Shown: positions 18,129-28,400 of the stretch, in pieces | How positions within the stretch are numbered: position 1 is the stretch's first letter | Layout of the letters: each line of letters starts with the position of its first letter | DNA from: Phyllobacterium sp. 628 | GTDB lineage: Bacteria > Pseudomonadota > Alphaproteobacteria > Rhizobiales > Rhizobiaceae | Assembly (NCBI RefSeq): GCF_014189505.1 | Contig: NZ_CP050301.1 | Coordinates: forward strand, 565,501-629,500 | Length of the DNA stretch: 64,000 nt | Direction: 5' to 3' | Notes under the pieces: model-generated | The model's input: the letters and a program-made list of their open reading frames with translations, nothing else | What the model was told of the DNA's origin: nothing | The model's database searches: none | Translations under genes and position numbers: made by a program

Positions 18129-18929
18129 TTGAAACTCTACAAGCCGATTGCTGTTTTTGATGCCGGGATTGGCAGTTATGCCATTGTCGATCTGATCAGG
18201 CGTAAGCTTCCACATCAGGACATTCTCTATTTTGCCGACCGGGCAAATTTCCCCTATGGCCGCAAACCGCGCAGTGAACTCCTCGGCATCATGCGCCAGA
18301 CGCTTGACTTTCTCATGGGATACGATCCCTCGGCCATCGTTATTGCCTCAAATGTACCATCGATCACGGTAATGGATGATATGGTGCCCATGACAAACGT
18401 CCGGCTATTTGGCGTTTTGCCGCCCCTGCCTGAGGCGCTTGCGCAATCTCGAACCGGCAAGGTGGGCATCATGGGTGTCCAATCCATGATTGACAGTCCA
18501 GAGCTCAGGCATTTCGTTGCGCGGCATACGGATCGACCGGAGAACGTTGCTTTGATCAACGCGTCTTCCATGGTCGATCTTGTTGAAAGTGGCGATTTTC
18601 TCTTTGATCCGGCCGGTACGCGGCAAAAAGTCGATCATTTTCTGCAGGGGCTTTTCGTGGAACATCTGGGCATCGACGTGTTGACGCTCTCGAGCACACA
18701 TTTGCCTTGGCTGCTCCCCTATTTCCTGGATTGCCGTCCGTCTTGCCGGTTCCTCGACCCCGCTGAGGCGATTGTTCATACCATTGGCGAGGGCACGCGC
18801 GGCTCCGGAAAAACGATCGGCCTCGTCACAGAAAGCGCGGAGTATCGTGTCGACGCGTTTCGGGCCATGTTGACCAAACTCCGGATTGATATCCCGCTTG
18901 ACGTCGTTTCGTTGCCTTCGCAGAGGTGA
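18129..18929 (+). CDS. MurI/Asp-Glu racemase-like protein lacking both catalytic cysteines
   Basis: About 266 residues with the glutamate racemase fold: an N-terminal FDAGIGSYAIVDLI strand-turn-helix, ILYFADRANFPYGRK (compare the FGDTARVPYG loop of MurI) and two-fold related motifs. The first catalytic motif, AxNT with Cys in MurI, reads IVIASNVPS. The second, GCTHYP in MurI, reads SSTHLPW. Both catalytic Cys are therefore Ser. Racemase activity by the usual two-base thiol mechanism is not expected. A regulator, binder or different enzyme is possible. TTG 18129 follows GAGGA. A GTG at 18117 is the alternative start. Confidence 0.75.
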   Translation: MKLYKPIAVFDAGIGSYAIVDLIRRKLPHQDILYFADRANFPYGRKPRSELLGIMRQTLDFLMGYDPSAIVIASNVPSITVMDDMVPMTNVRLFGVLPPLPEALAQSRTGKVGIMGVQSMIDSPELRHFVARHTDRPENVALINASSMVDLVESGDFLFDPAGTRQKVDHFLQGLFVEHLGIDVLTLSSTHLPWLLPYFLDCRPSCRFLDPAEAIVHTIGEGTRGSGKTIGLVTESAEYRVDAFRAMLTKLRIDIPLDVVSLPSQR

Positions 18930-19012
18930 TGGGAATGTCTGATATGCACGCATAAGGATTTCTTTATGTCCCATTGTGTGATGATCCCTAATCTGCTAGT
19001 CAACACCAACCT

Positions 19013-19036
19013 TCGGCCGCCCGGATTTGCGGCCGA
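19013..19036 (+). repeat. Small hairpin in the ahcY leader
   Basis: TCGGCCG at 19013-19019 and CGGCCGA at 19030-19036 can form a seven-bp stem with a ten-base loop, about 30 bases before the ahcY start. It is not followed by a T-tract. I could not match the leader to a known SAH or SAM riboswitch. Confidence 0.3.
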
Positions 19037-19067
19037 CCCGAAAAACAAAGACGGAGCTGATAAGCAG

Positions 19068-20468
19068 ATGGCCGAAAAGCAGGATTTTATCGTCAAGGAC
19101 CTTGAGCTGGCCGCATGGGGCCGCAAGGAAATTGAAATCGCCGAAACTGAAATGCCGGGCCTGATGGCCAGCCGTGAAGAGTTCGGCACATCCAAGCCAC
19201 TCAAAGGCGCCCGCATCACCGGTTCGCTTCACATGACGATCCAGACAGCTGTCTTGATCGAAACATTGCAGGCGCTGGGCGCAACCGTGCGCTGGGCATC
19301 CTGCAATATTTTCTCGACACAGGACCACGCTGCCGCTGCAATCGCAGCAACAGGAACACCTGTTTTCGCTGTCAAGGGCGAGTCGCTGGACGAATATTGG
19401 ACGTATACTGACCAGATTTTCCAGTGGCCGGATGGTCAGCCTTCAAACATGATCCTCGATGATGGCGGCGATGCCACCATGTACATCCTGATCGGCGCGC
19501 GTGCTGAAGCTGGCGAAGACGTTCTCTCCAATCCTGAGAGCGAAGAAGAAGAAATTCTGTTTGCCCAGATCAAGAAGCGCATGAAGCAAACCCCGGGTTT
19601 CTTCACCAAGCAGCGCGAAGCCATCAAGGGCGTCACCGAAGAAACAACAACCGGTGTGAACCGTTTGTACCAGTTGCAGAAGAAGGGCCTTTTGCCTTTC
19701 CCGGCAATCAACGTCAACGACAGCGTCACCAAGTCGAAGTTCGACAATAAGTATGGCTGCAAGGAATCGCTGGTTGACGGTATCCGCCGCGCAACCGATG
19801 TGATGATGGCTGGCAAGGTTGCCGTCGTTTGCGGTTATGGCGACGTTGGCAAAGGTTCGGCCCAGTCACTGCTCGGCGCCGGCGCCCGCGTCAAGGTAAC
19901 GGAAGTTGATCCGATCTGCGCATTGCAGGCTGCGATGGACGGTTTCGAAGTTGTCACGCTTGAAGATGCTGCACCAACTGCTGACATCATCATCACCACC
20001 ACCGGCAACAAAGATGTCATCAAGCTCGACGACATGCGCCGTATGAAGGACATGGTGATCGTCGGTAATATCGGTCACTTTGACAACGAGATTCAGGTTT
20101 CGGCACTGCGCAATCTGAAGTGGAACAACATCAAGCCACAGGTCGACATGATTTCCTTCCCGGATGGCAAGCGCATGCTGCTTCTCTCGGAAGGCCGTCT
20201 GCTCAATCTGGGCAACGCAACAGGTCATCCTAGCTTCGTTATGTCCGCTTCGTTCACCAACCAGGTTCTGGCTCAGATTGAGCTCTACAGCCGTGGTGAG
20301 CAGTACAAGAATGAGGTTTATGTCCTGCCGAAACACCTCGATGAAAAGGTCGCGCGCCTGCATCTCGATAAGCTTGGTGCGAAATTGACCACCCTTTCAG
20401 ACGAACAGGCAGCTTATATCGGTGTGACGCCGACCGGCCCATTCAAGTCGGACCACTACAGATATTAA
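19068..20468 (+). CDS. ahcY: S-adenosyl-L-homocysteine hydrolase (adenosylhomocysteinase)
   Basis: Reversibly hydrolyses SAH to adenosine and homocysteine and relieves product inhibition of methyltransferases. It is 466 residues from ATG 19068, the usual proteobacterial length. It has the NAD-binding [13 protein letters not shown], the substrate region [14 protein letters not shown], and the C-terminal [10 protein letters not shown]. The frame is open to 18966, but those 34 residues are not family-like, and GGAG precedes 19068. A strong terminator follows, so ahcY is probably monocistronic and separate from divL. Confidence 0.97.
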   Translation: MAEKQDFIVKDLELAAWGRKEIEIAETEMPGLMASREEFGTSKPLKGARITGSLHMTIQTAVLIETLQALGATVRWASCNIFSTQDHAAAAIAATGTPVFAVKGESLDEYWTYTDQIFQWPDGQPSNMILDDGGDATMYILIGARAEAGEDVLSNPESEEEEILFAQIKKRMKQTPGFFTKQREAIKGVTEETTTGVNRLYQLQKKGLLPFPAINVNDSVTKSKFDNKYGCKESLVDGIRRATDVMMAGKVAVVCGYGDVGKGSAQSLLGAGARVKVTEVDPICALQAAMDGFEVVTLEDAAPTADIIITTTGNKDVIKLDDMRRMKDMVIVGNIGHFDNEIQVSALRNLKWNNIKPQVDMISFPDGKRMLLLSEGRLLNLGNATGHPSFVMSASFTNQVLAQIELYSRGEQYKNEVYVLPKHLDEKVARLHLDKLGAKLTTLSDEQAAYIGVTPTGPFKSDHYRY

Positions 20469-20496
20469 TCTGTTAACCAATACCCACAACATATGG

Positions 20497-20534
20497 AAGC
20501 CGAAGGATTGACAAATCCTTCGGCTTTCTTTTTG
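20497..20534 (+). terminator. Terminator of ahcY
   Basis: A perfect 13-bp stem (AAGCCGAAGGATT) with a four-base loop is followed by TCTTTTT. It lies 29 bases after the ahcY stop. Confidence 0.9.
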
Positions 20535-20687
20535 CGCTGAGTTCTTCCCGTCGATTCCCCAAGGGTTTATTGTAGTGATTCGGGATAGCTTTCTTCCAGA
20601 TGGGCCAAATGGTTGGATCAATCAGATGGGTTGGAACATGAGATATCCGTCAGGATGGGGCAACGACGGTTGATATGAAGATTGCTA

Positions 20688-23207
20688 ATGGAGATGGTCG
20701 CGGGGGAAAGTGCAGTACGCGGAAGGCCGGTACTGAGGAAACTGCGGACTGCGCTTGGTGGCGCAGGCTCAACACTGGCAATGCTTTTGGCAACATCCTT
20801 TGCTGCCCGCGCCGAAGATCCGCTTGGCAAGATCAGCACCCCTTTTGGTTATGCATTCGGAACGTTCGAAGTCGTCCAGTTCGCCATATTCCTTGGTGCT
20901 ATGGGTGCAGCCCTGTTGTCGGCCGGATGGCTGATCCGCGAGCGCAGCCGTATCGCCAATGAAAATCGTCAACTGCGCAACAAGGTAGCCGACCTCAACG
21001 TTGCGGTTCAGCGCAGCGAAGCTCTGCTCAATCTGAAAGACCAGCGTGTCGTTGTCTGGGAAGGCAATTCCACCACGCCCAATCTCGTTGGCAGCCTGCC
21101 GCCGGAAATCGGCATTCCGGAGGACCGTGCCTTGTTTCTGGCCTTTGGCCGCTGGTTGCGGGTTGATTCCGTGACCTTGCTGGATCGCTCGATCGAAGCA
21201 TTGCGCAGCAAGGCCCGTCCCTTCGATATTGTTATCGAGACATCGAAGGGTGCGCCGCTGGAAATCCAGGGACGCACCTCCGGCAGCTATGCGATTGTCC
21301 GTTTTATCAGTCTGGGGGAAGCCCGGGCCACGCAGGCTCTGCTGAAATCAGAGAACTACCAGCTGAATGAAGCTGTTACCACATTGCGTGGTCTGTTGGA
21401 GCAGCTGGACATGCCGGCCTGGAGCCGCGACCGGGGTGGCCGGTTGAGTTGGGTCAACATGGCTTATGCCAAAGCCGTTGACGTCAACGATGTACATGTG
21501 GCGGTAACCGAAGGTCGTGAACTTTTCGGCGTTCAGGCGCGTGAACGGATCGAGCGTGAAAAGGCGGTTAGCCATGCTTTCCGCGACGAACTCTCGACGG
21601 TTGTCGGCGGTGATCGCCACGTGTTCAAGGTCACGGATATCGCCTGTAATGCCGGTTCTGCGGGCCTGGCCAACGATGTCAGCGATATTGAACTGGTGCG
21701 TGAAGAATTCAAGCGTACGGTGCTCAATCATTCGGATACGCTGGATCAGCTGAATTCTGCTGTTGCGATGTTTGATGCCAACCGGAAGCTGCAATTCTTC
21801 AATCAGGCTTTTGCCAAACTCTGGGGACTCGAGACCTCGCTGCTGGAAAGCAGGCCGGACAATGCCATGCTGCTGGATCGCTTCCGCAGCGATGGCACTT
21901 TGCCGGAACAGCCGGACTGGCGCCGCTGGAAAGAGTCGATGCTGTCGGCCTATCACTCGGTCGAGTCGCAGGAACATTTGTGGCACCTGACTGATGGCCG
22001 GACATTGCGCGTCATCGTTAATCCACAGCCCAAGGGCGGCGTCACCTGGGTCTTCGAAAACCTGACCGAAAAATTGCAGCTTGAAAGTCGCTACAACACG
22101 CTGATCAAGGTTCAGGGTCAGACCTTGGATCATCTTGCCGAAGGCGTCGCCGTGTTCGGCGCGGATGGCAAGATTCGCCTTTCCAACCCCGCCTTCGCCT
22201 CACTCTGGACGCTGAAGACCGAACAGGTCGCCGAGGGCATGCACATTTCCGCTATCCGCCGCCTGTGCGAGCCGGTGTCCAATACGGCCCAATGGGAAAG
22301 CTTTGTGACAACTGTCACCGGCTTTGATGACAAGCGGGAATCGCTGTCCGGTCACATCGAGCTGACGACGGGCAAGATTCTGTATTTTGCCTCCGCACCG
22401 TTGCCCAGCGGCCAAACCATGCTGACCTTTGTCGATGTGACGGATTCGGTTCGCGTCGAACGGGCGCTGAAGGAAAAGAACGAGGCGCTGGAGCGCACGG
22501 ACGAATTGAAGAACGATTTTGTCCAGCATGTTTCCTACGAATTGCGTTCGCCGCTCACCAATATTATGGGCTTCACGGAACTGCTGCAAACGCCGCTGAC
22601 CGGGCCGCTCAATGAGCGCCAGCGCGACTATCTCGATCATATCGGCACGTCGTCTTCGGTTCTGCTGACAATCGTCAACGATATCCTTGATCTTGCGACA
22701 GTGGATGCCGGGATCATGGAGCTCGATATCAGCGATGTCTCCGTTACCGATGCCGTAACCACTGCATCTGAAAAAGTCGCGGACCGGCTGAAAGAGCACA
22801 ACATTCTTCTCGATACCCATATTGCGCAGGGCGCGGGTTCCTTCCGTGCTGATGCAAGCCGTGTCAAACAGGTGCTTTCCAACCTCCTGAGCAATGCAGC
22901 CAATTACGCACCTGAGGGCAGTACCATCACGCTGACGTGCAAACGCGACCAGAACGAGATGGTTTTCAGCGTTCAGGACAATGGACCGGGCATGCCTGAT
23001 CATGTGCTCGACAGCATCTTCAAGCGCTTCCAGCCCTATCCCAATGGTGGCCGCAAGCGCGGCGCAGGGCTTGGCCTTTCCATTGTCAAAGGCTTCGTTG
23101 AACTGCATGGCGGCTCCGTGGATATCAGCAGCGTTGCCGGCAAAGGCACATTGGTGACCTGCCGGTTCCCGCTGGAAGCTCGCACATTCAGCATCGCTGC
23201 TGAATAG
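20688..23207 (+). CDS. divL: DivL-like cell-cycle kinase with Tyr in place of the phosphoacceptor His
   Basis: A membrane-anchored PAS-kinase of 839 residues. A hydrophobic segment at about 27-40 and a second at about 63-80 anchor it. Several PAS-type regions follow (about 225-600), with a coiled stretch before the H box. The H box reads HVSYELRSPLTNIMGF, so Tyr (about 617) stands where histidine kinases have His, the mark of DivL. The HATPase domain is intact (NLLSNAANYAPEGS, DNGPGMPD, GAGLGLSIVKG). In Caulobacter DivL acts through CckA on CtrA; the role here is by analogy. Start codons are uncertain (TTG 20682, ATG 20688, ATG 20694). tsaE-amgK follows at once. Confidence 0.9.
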   Translation: MEMVAGESAVRGRPVLRKLRTALGGAGSTLAMLLATSFAARAEDPLGKISTPFGYAFGTFEVVQFAIFLGAMGAALLSAGWLIRERSRIANENRQLRNKVADLNVAVQRSEALLNLKDQRVVVWEGNSTTPNLVGSLPPEIGIPEDRALFLAFGRWLRVDSVTLLDRSIEALRSKARPFDIVIETSKGAPLEIQGRTSGSYAIVRFISLGEARATQALLKSENYQLNEAVTTLRGLLEQLDMPAWSRDRGGRLSWVNMAYAKAVDVNDVHVAVTEGRELFGVQARERIEREKAVSHAFRDELSTVVGGDRHVFKVTDIACNAGSAGLANDVSDIELVREEFKRTVLNHSDTLDQLNSAVAMFDANRKLQFFNQAFAKLWGLETSLLESRPDNAMLLDRFRSDGTLPEQPDWRRWKESMLSAYHSVESQEHLWHLTDGRTLRVIVNPQPKGGVTWVFENLTEKLQLESRYNTLIKVQGQTLDHLAEGVAVFGADGKIRLSNPAFASLWTLKTEQVAEGMHISAIRRLCEPVSNTAQWESFVTTVTGFDDKRESLSGHIELTTGKILYFASAPLPSGQTMLTFVDVTDSVRVERALKEKNEALERTDELKNDFVQHVSYELRSPLTNIMGFTELLQTPLTGPLNERQRDYLDHIGTSSSVLLTIVNDILDLATVDAGIMELDISDVSVTDAVTTASEKVADRLKEHNILLDTHIAQGAGSFRADASRVKQVLSNLLSNAANYAPEGSTITLTCKRDQNEMVFSVQDNGPGMPDHVLDSIFKRFQPYPNGGRKRGAGLGLSIVKGFVELHGGSVDISSVAGKGTLVTCRFPLEARTFSIAAE

Positions 23208-23213
23208 GTGCCC

Positions 23214-24725
23214 ATGACGTCTCTGACCGTTCAGCTCGCAACAACGGAAGACACGGAACGGCTTGGCCAGGATCTGGCACTTGCCCTTGTCAAAGGCGAC
23301 CTTGTTGCCCTTTCCGGCGATCTTGGTGCCGGGAAATCCACACTGGCACGTGGCCTGATCCGGACGATTGCCAACGATGCCGCCTACGAAGTGCCAAGCC
23401 CCACTTTCACCATTGTGCAATCCTATCCCGAACTGCGCCTGCCAGTGAGCCATGTCGATCTCTACCGGTTGTCATCGGCGGATGAGGTTGATGAACTTGG
23501 ACTTGATGAAGCCTTGGAAGATGGCGCAGTCCTCGTGGAATGGCCGGAGCGCGCAGACGGCGCATTGGGGAAGCCGACCATTCGCATCACCCTTCTCAAT
23601 GAGGGAGATGGTCGCAAGGCTGAAATTGATGGTGAGCCCGCATCACTTGCACGGTTGCAGCGCTCGCTGGGTATTCGTACCTTTCTTGGGCGGGCAGGCT
23701 ATGCCAACGCGGATCGCAGCTATCTCCTGGGTGATGCCTCTGCTCGCGGCTATGAAACGATCGACGCGGGCTGTATCCGGCCGTTGATCCTGATGAACTC
23801 GCCCTATAATCCCGGCGGCCCAATCCTTCGCGATGGCAAGACCTATATGCAGATCGCCCATCTGTCGCAGTCAGTTACGGCGTTCGTTGCCGTCAATCAG
23901 CTGCTTTGTTCCAATGGATTCTATGTTCCGCAGATCTTGGCGGATGATCTCGACAATGGTTTTCTGCTTCTGGAAAATCTCGGCAGTGACGGGATACTCG
24001 ATGCAGATGGTGCGCCGATTACCGAGCGCTACGAAGCGGCTGTCCGCCTGCTGGGCCGGATGCACGAGTGCTCGTGGGCGAGAGATATCACCGTTGCCAA
24101 AGGTCATACGCATCATATTCATGATTTCGACCGTGACGCGATGATGATCGAAGTGGAGCTTTTGTCAGACTGGTACGTGCCTCGCATGTCGGGAAAGCCA
24201 CTTTCATCGGAAAGCAAAGCGTCATATGTCGCCGCTTGGGATAAAGTCTTTAGCCAGCTTAACGATTGCGAAAAAAGCCTTGTGCAGCGGGATTTTCATT
24301 CGCCGAATATTCTATGGCGTGCAGAAGGGCGCGGCATGGATCGTGTTGGCCTGATTGATTTTCAGGATGCCATGATCGGTCCATCTGCCTATGACGTTGC
24401 CTCGCTTGTGCTGGATGCGCGTGTGACGATCGACCCGGAATTGCAGGATCATCTGCTCAAAGCCTATGTTGAAAAGCGGCTATCGCGCGACAAGACTTTT
24501 GATGACATATCGTTCCGGCAGGCTTTTGCCATCATGGCTGCGCAGCGCAATGCCAAAATCCTTGGAATCTTCGTGCGCCTGGATGAACGGGACGGCAAGC
24601 CCTATTACCTCAAGCATCTGCCGCGTATTCAAACTTATCTTGCCAGCGTTTTGAGCCATCCATCACTGGCGCCGGTGCGCGAATGGTGCGAAGAGATCGG
24701 CATTCTTTCTCTGGAGTTGCGGTGA
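23214..24725 (+). CDS. tsaE: TsaE fused to an AmgK-like sugar kinase (aminoglycoside phosphotransferase fold)
   Basis: A 503-residue fusion. Residues about 1-150 are TsaE, the ATPase of tRNA t6A37 synthesis: Walker A GDLGAGKST at 35-43, SPTFTIVQSYP, and VEWPER. Residues about 160-500 are a phosphotransferase of the APH fold: Brenner motif VQRDFHSPNILW near 358 and IDFQD near 381. This half resembles AmgK, the anomeric MurNAc/GlcNAc kinase, and the next gene resembles MurU, its usual partner. ATG 23214 is preceded by AGGTG. A GTG at 23208, directly after the divL stop, is the alternative. Fusion is seen directly; the substrate is inferred. Confidence 0.9.
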   Translation: MTSLTVQLATTEDTERLGQDLALALVKGDLVALSGDLGAGKSTLARGLIRTIANDAAYEVPSPTFTIVQSYPELRLPVSHVDLYRLSSADEVDELGLDEALEDGAVLVEWPERADGALGKPTIRITLLNEGDGRKAEIDGEPASLARLQRSLGIRTFLGRAGYANADRSYLLGDASARGYETIDAGCIRPLILMNSPYNPGGPILRDGKTYMQIAHLSQSVTAFVAVNQLLCSNGFYVPQILADDLDNGFLLLENLGSDGILDADGAPITERYEAAVRLLGRMHECSWARDITVAKGHTHHIHDFDRDAMMIEVELLSDWYVPRMSGKPLSSESKASYVAAWDKVFSQLNDCEKSLVQRDFHSPNILWRAEGRGMDRVGLIDFQDAMIGPSAYDVASLVLDARVTIDPELQDHLLKAYVEKRLSRDKTFDDISFRQAFAIMAAQRNAKILGIFVRLDERDGKPYYLKHLPRIQTYLASVLSHPSLAPVREWCEEIGILSLELR

Positions 24726-25457
24726 ATGGCAATACCCCATACGGCAATGCTTTTGGCAGCGGGTCTCGGCAAGCGTATGCAACCGATCACCGATACTTTG
24801 CCCAAGCCGCTGGTAAAGGTAGCCGGCAAATCATTGATCGATTGGGCACTGGATGCGCTTGACGTGGCGGGCGTCAAGCGCGCTGTGGTCAATGTGCACT
24901 ATCTGGCCGATCAGATGGAGACACATCTCAAAGCCCGGCAAAGCCCAGGGATCACCATATCCGACGAGCGCGCCGAACTGCTCGATTCCGCTGGCGGTAT
25001 CGTCAATGCTTTGCCGCTGATTGGACCTGATGCCTTTTATATTTTGAATGCTGATACATTTTGGATCGAAGGATCAAAGCCCAATCTTGTCCAGCTTGCG
25101 GAAGCGTGGGATGCTTCGACCATGGATATCCTTCTGATGATCGCGCGGATAGATCAAGCAACCGGCCACGAAGGTCGCGGTGATTTCACCATGGCCGCTG
25201 ACGGCACGCTGGCGCGATATCGCGAGGATAACGGCTCGCCGTATATTTATGCAGGTGCCGCCATTGTTCATCCGCAGCTTTTTGCCGGAAAACCGGCAGT
25301 GCGCGCCTCGCTCAATCGCTATTTCGATGAGGCAATCAGCACCGGCCGTCTCTACGGTATGCCGATGGAGGGCTATTGGCTGACTGTCGGTACGCCAGCC
25401 GCGATCGGTGCGGCGGAAGCCGCCATTCTTCGTCTCGGGCAGGGGAATCATGGCTGA
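24726..25457 (+). CDS. MurU-like sugar-1-phosphate nucleotidyltransferase
   Basis: A 243-residue NTP-transferase with the signature LLAAGLGKRMQPITDTLPKP at the N-terminus, DSAGGIVNALPLIG, and the metal-binding Asp in LNADTFW. Its size and place directly after an AmgK-like kinase fit MurU, which makes UDP-MurNAc from MurNAc-1-phosphate in cell-wall recycling. A general mannose-1-phosphate guanylyltransferase role cannot be excluded. The start abuts the stop of the fusion gene with no gap, and the end overlaps addB by eight bases. Confidence 0.85.
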   Translation: MAIPHTAMLLAAGLGKRMQPITDTLPKPLVKVAGKSLIDWALDALDVAGVKRAVVNVHYLADQMETHLKARQSPGITISDERAELLDSAGGIVNALPLIGPDAFYILNADTFWIEGSKPNLVQLAEAWDASTMDILLMIARIDQATGHEGRGDFTMAADGTLARYREDNGSPYIYAGAAIVHPQLFAGKPAVRASLNRYFDEAISTGRLYGMPMEGYWLTVGTPAAIGAAEAAILRLGQGNHG

Positions 25458-28400
25458 CCGGCACAGCCCTCGTGTTTTTTCGATTGCTCCCGGCGCCCCG
25501 TTTCTTCCCGCTCTGGTGGATGCACTTCTTTCCGGCAACCTGATTCCGGACTATCCCGCCAACCCCACTGATCCCTTGGCCTTGGCGCAGGCGACAATTT
25601 ATGTGCCAACTCGCCGCGCGGCGCGCACTTTGCGGTCGCTGCTGGTAGAGAAGAGCCCGGCTAAATCCGCGATCCTACCGGTCATCCGCCCGCTGGGTGA
25701 TGTGGACGAAGATGCGGCCATGTTTGACATGGGTTCGGATGCTTTTTTCGATCTGCTGCCGCCTGTCAGTTCCACCGAACGGCTCTTGCTGCTGGCACGG
25801 CTGGTGCGGCCATGGCGTGAACGTCTGCCGGAGCATGTCCGCGCCCTGTTCGGCAATGAGGATATCGCTATTCCGGCCACCACGGCAGATGCAATCTGGC
25901 TGGCGCGTGATCTTGCCGGGTTGATGGATCAGGTCGAAACCGAATCCACCGGCTGGAATACCCTGTCAAATATTGTTTCGGAAGAGCTCCCGAACTGGTG
26001 GCAGGTGACACTGGATTTCCTCAACATTGTCACCAGCCTTTGGCCTGACATCCTGTCAGACCGGCATCGCTCCAATCCTGCGGCGCATCGAAACCACCTG
26101 ATTGAGCTGGAAGCGGAGCGTTTACTGCGCAGCCCGCCGCCGGGTCCGGTAATCGCGGCAGGTTCCACCGGTTCAATTCCGGCGACAGCGCATCTGTTGG
26201 CAGCGATTGCCTCTTTGCCGCAGGGCGCGGTGGTTCTGCCCGGGCTTGATCGCGATATGGATGAACCCAGCTGGCAGGTGCTGGCCAATACGGAAGACAA
26301 TCCGTCCATTTTCGGCCACCCGCAATTCGGCTTGAGGAAACTTCTGGGTGAACTCAGCGTGTTGCGGCAGGATGTCGTGCATCTCGGCACTGTGACGCCG
26401 CAGAAGCGCTCCCGCGAGCATCTGCTGGCGGAAGCCATGCGTCCGGCTGAAACCAGCGAGGCGTGGAGCACAATTGACCGGGAGAGCAGCGGGTTTTCTG
26501 CAGCTATCGCACCCGTCGCGCTGATCGAGGCGGCCAATGAGCGCGAAGAAGCGCTGGCCGTTGCCATTGCCCTGCGCGATGCCATTGAAGAGCCGCATAA
26601 GACGGCTGCACTCATTACTGCGGACCGTGATCTCGCCCGGCGGGTTGCCAGTGAACTTGCGCGCTTCAACATTACTGCTGATGATTCCGGCGGCCATGCG
26701 CTGCGCGAGACGCAGCCCGCAACGCTTTTGCGATTGACACTGGAAACGGTGTTCAACCCCGGTGATCCGGTGGTTCTGTTGGCATTGCTCAAACACCCGC
26801 TGACCCGGCTGGGTATGGACCGCAACGCAGTGCGGCAGGCAGCTGAAACCATCGAATTGATAGCGCTGCGCGGCGGTACCGGCCGCGCCACCTTGTCAGG
26901 GCTCGCCGGATTCTTTGAGAAACGTCTTGCCGAAAGCAGCGCAACACCGTTCGAACCGGTTTGGCTGCGGCAGATCTCGGTGGAGCGTATTGAAGCTGCG
27001 CGCACAGTCTGCGCCGCGCTTGGCCGGTGCATGGACGAGCTTGGTGCCTTTACCGAAACTGTAGAACCGGTGGAGATGGGCGATATCGTTCGTGGCACCA
27101 TCGCCAGTCTCGAAAATCTGGTGCGTGACGACAAAGGCGATATAGCAGGCCTTTATTCCGGCGCGGCCGGTGAACAATTTGCTGCCTTTCTGCGCAACCT
27201 TGTCTCCGCCGATTCCGGCCTTGATTTCTCTGCCGTCGAATGGCCGGCAATGATCGAGGCGCTGATGGCGGGTGAGGTGGTCAAGCCGAAGGCTGGTGCC
27301 CATCCGCGTCTGTTCATCTGGGGTGCGCTGGAAGCGCGCCTTCAAACTGTTGATACGGTGATCATCGGCGGGCTGAATGAAGGCTCCTGGCCAAACAAAA
27401 CGCGCAATGATCCGTTCATGTCGCGGCCGATGAAATCCATCATCAATCTGGAACCGCCGGAAAGGCGTACGGGTCTGGCGGCGCACGATTTCCAGATGGC
27501 CCTTGGTATGGAACGGGTAATCCTCAGCCGCTCGCAGCGCTCTGCCAACGCACCGACTGTTGCTTCGCGCTGGTTGCAGCGGCTCGAAACCGTGCTGGGC
27601 AAGAAGGCGAGCGTAGACCTGCGTGTGCGTGGTGCACAATATCTGCATTGGACACGCGAGATTGACGATGCGCCGGATGAGGATTTCGTCAAACGTCCAG
27701 AACCAAAGCCGCCGCTCGACGCGCGGCCCAAACATTTCTCTGTCACGGAAATCGAGACATTGCGGCGCGATCCCTACGCGATCTTTGCCCGGCGTATCCT
27801 GCGGCTGCGTCCGATTGAGCCGCTCATTCGTGATCCTGATGCTGCAGAGCGCGGCTCACTGTTTCACGACATCCTCGCGCATTTCACTGAACAGGGCCTC
27901 GATCCCGTTCATGCCGATGCATCAGCGATTCTTTCCGAAATCGGCCGGCGCTATTTCGACGACATCGCCTTGCCGGAGGAAATCGATGCGGTGTGGTGGC
28001 CACGCTTCCTCAATCTTGTACCAGAGTTTCTGCAATGGGAGCGCGACCGGGCACCTTTGCTCGCCGAACGCCATCCGGAAATTGCTTCCAAAAAAATACC
28101 CGTTGAAGCCACTGGCGTAACATTATCGGGCCGGGCGGATCGTGTGGACCTGATGCGCGACGGCACGGTGGAAATCATCGACTACAAGACCGGCTCCACG
28201 CCATCGCGCAAACAGGCCCACGTGCTGCTGTCGCCGCAACTGGCGCTGGAAGCAGCGCTGCTGGCCCGTGGTGCGTTTCATGAGGTCGGCAAGCGCTCAG
28301 CCTCTGATTTGCTCTATGTCCGCCTGCGCCCGAACGGCAAGGTCGATCCGGAATCAATCCTCAAGGTCGGCTCTGCTGCCAACAAGAGTGAGAAAACTGC

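Noticed and set aside
18930..19067. SAH or SAM riboswitch upstream of ahcY
   Set aside because: Only one seven-bp hairpin was found. I could not see the conserved core of a known SAH or SAM class, and no expression platform is evident.
22200..23453. 417-codon minus-strand frame over divL and tsaE
   Set aside because: It crosses two real genes on the opposite strand and has no family features.
25929..27134. 401-codon minus-strand frame over addB
   Set aside because: Ser/Arg-rich antisense shadow of a certain gene.
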